Origin: Amphibacillus marinus
GTDB taxonomy: Bacteria > Bacillota > Bacilli > Bacillales > Amphibacillaceae
Reading direction: 5' to 3'
NCBI RefSeq assembly: GCF_900110345.1
Contig: NZ_FODJ01000012.1
Coordinates: 1 to 64,000 of the forward strand
DNA: 64,000 nt
Numbering within the stretch: the stretch's first letter is position 1; every line of letters begins with the position of its first letter. The position numbers were made by a program, and so were the translations under genes. Positions 63,666-64,000 of the stretch are shown in pieces. The notes below the pieces were generated by a model. It searched no databases, was not told the DNA's origin, and saw only the letters and a list, made by a program, of their open reading frames with translations.

Positions 63666-64000
63666 TTATACACGACGACGTTTTGGTGGGCGACAGCCAT
63701 TGTGAGGAACTGGTGTCACATCAACAATAGCAGTAACTTCTAAGCCAGTTGCCTGTAGTGAACGAATCGCAGCTTCACGACCAGCACCAGGACCTTTTAC
63801 CGTTACTTCTAATGTTTTCAAACCATGCTCTTGTGCACTTTTAGCTGCTGCTTCCGCGGCCATTTGCGCTGCAAAAGGCGTTGATTTACGTGAACCCTTG
63901 AAACCAAGTGATCCAGCACTGCTCCAGCTAATCGCATTACCTTGAACATCAGTAATGGTTACAATTGTATTGTTAAATGTTGAGCGGATATGTGCAATAC
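63666..64000 (-). CDS. rpsK: 30S ribosomal protein S11 (5' end outside the window)
   Basis: The C-terminal 110 or so residues of S11, beginning [17 protein letters not shown] and ending RPPKRRRV. The start lies beyond the right edge, so an internal ATG at 63863 is not the true start. Confidence 0.96.
   Translation of the reverse strand, partial: IAHIRSTFNNTIVTITDVQGNAISWSSAGSLGFKGSRKSTPFAAQMAAEAAAKSAQEHGLKTLEVTVKGPGAGREAAIRSLQATGLEVTAIVDVTPVPHNGCRPPKRRRV

Noticed and set aside
1-64000. CRISPR array, tRNA genes, prophage or integrase
   Set aside because: No regularly spaced repeats, no cloverleaf with anticodon arm in the gaps examined, and no phage or recombinase gene among the coding regions.

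Overview
The window comes from a low-G+C, spore-forming member of the Bacillota, most likely the Bacillaceae. The evidence is a set of sporulation/germination genes (pdaB, gerD, cwlD), tandem Bacillus-type rRNA promoters, the Bacillus ribosomal-protein order (rpsK-rpoA-rplQ ... ecfA1-ecfA2-ecfT-truA-rplM-rpsI), purine-rich ribosome binding sites with many TTG/GTG starts, and lipoprotein signals throughout. Acidic linkers after several lipoprotein signals would fit a halophile or alkaliphile, but that is only an inference; the genus cannot be read from the sequence.

Layout. (1) 1-5.8 kb: leader and tandem promoters of an rRNA operon that runs leftward out of the window, then pdaB-gerD facing salA-cwlD, then a HAD phosphatase and an inositol-monophosphatase-like gene. 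(2) 5.9-11.5 kb: a phosphonate-type ABC importer (phnD-C-E-E) and an ECF sigma/anti-sigma pair. (3) 11.6-22.7 kb: one leftward operon with two M20 amidohydrolases, a complete Opp/Dpp peptide importer, an ammonium transporter fused to a P-II domain, and an imidazolonepropionase/prolidase-like amidohydrolase. (4) 23-27.6 kb: a divergent AbgB-like M20 hydrolase, a glutathionyl-hydroquinone-reductase-like protein and an ABC exporter. (5) 27.8-33.1 kb: a GntR-controlled unit of permease, hydantoinase/oxoprolinase-like protein and an HELYH protein. (6) 33.3-43.9 kb: a divergent cluster of a second Opp system with AroM, DUF1177, M20 and M29-like enzymes and an IclR regulator. (7) 44-54.9 kb: accessory genes, including a TetR/MFS pair, an SDR, two tandem paralogues of unknown function next to a gene remnant, a Dus enzyme, a Crp-family regulator beside a RIC iron-sulfur repair protein with an FNR-type box, and a frameshifted secreted protein. 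(8) 55-64 kb: rpsI, rplM, truA and ecfTA2A1, a CAP protein and a lipoprotein, then rplQ, rpoA and partial rpsK.

Regions 2-7 together insert about 50 kb between cwlD and rplM-rpsI, which in Bacillus subtilis are nearly adjacent. Much of this insert concerns capture and hydrolysis of peptides and amides: two full peptide importers, four M20 hydrolases, an M29-like aminopeptidase, a hydantoinase-like ATPase-fold protein, AroM and DUF1177 proteins. The operons carry visible operators (GntR palindromes, a repeated site in the IclR-linked divergent promoter, a cre-like site), so they look like separately induced catabolic modules. Several boundaries are marked by strong intrinsic terminators. No CRISPR array, tRNA gene, intact insertion sequence or prophage was seen.
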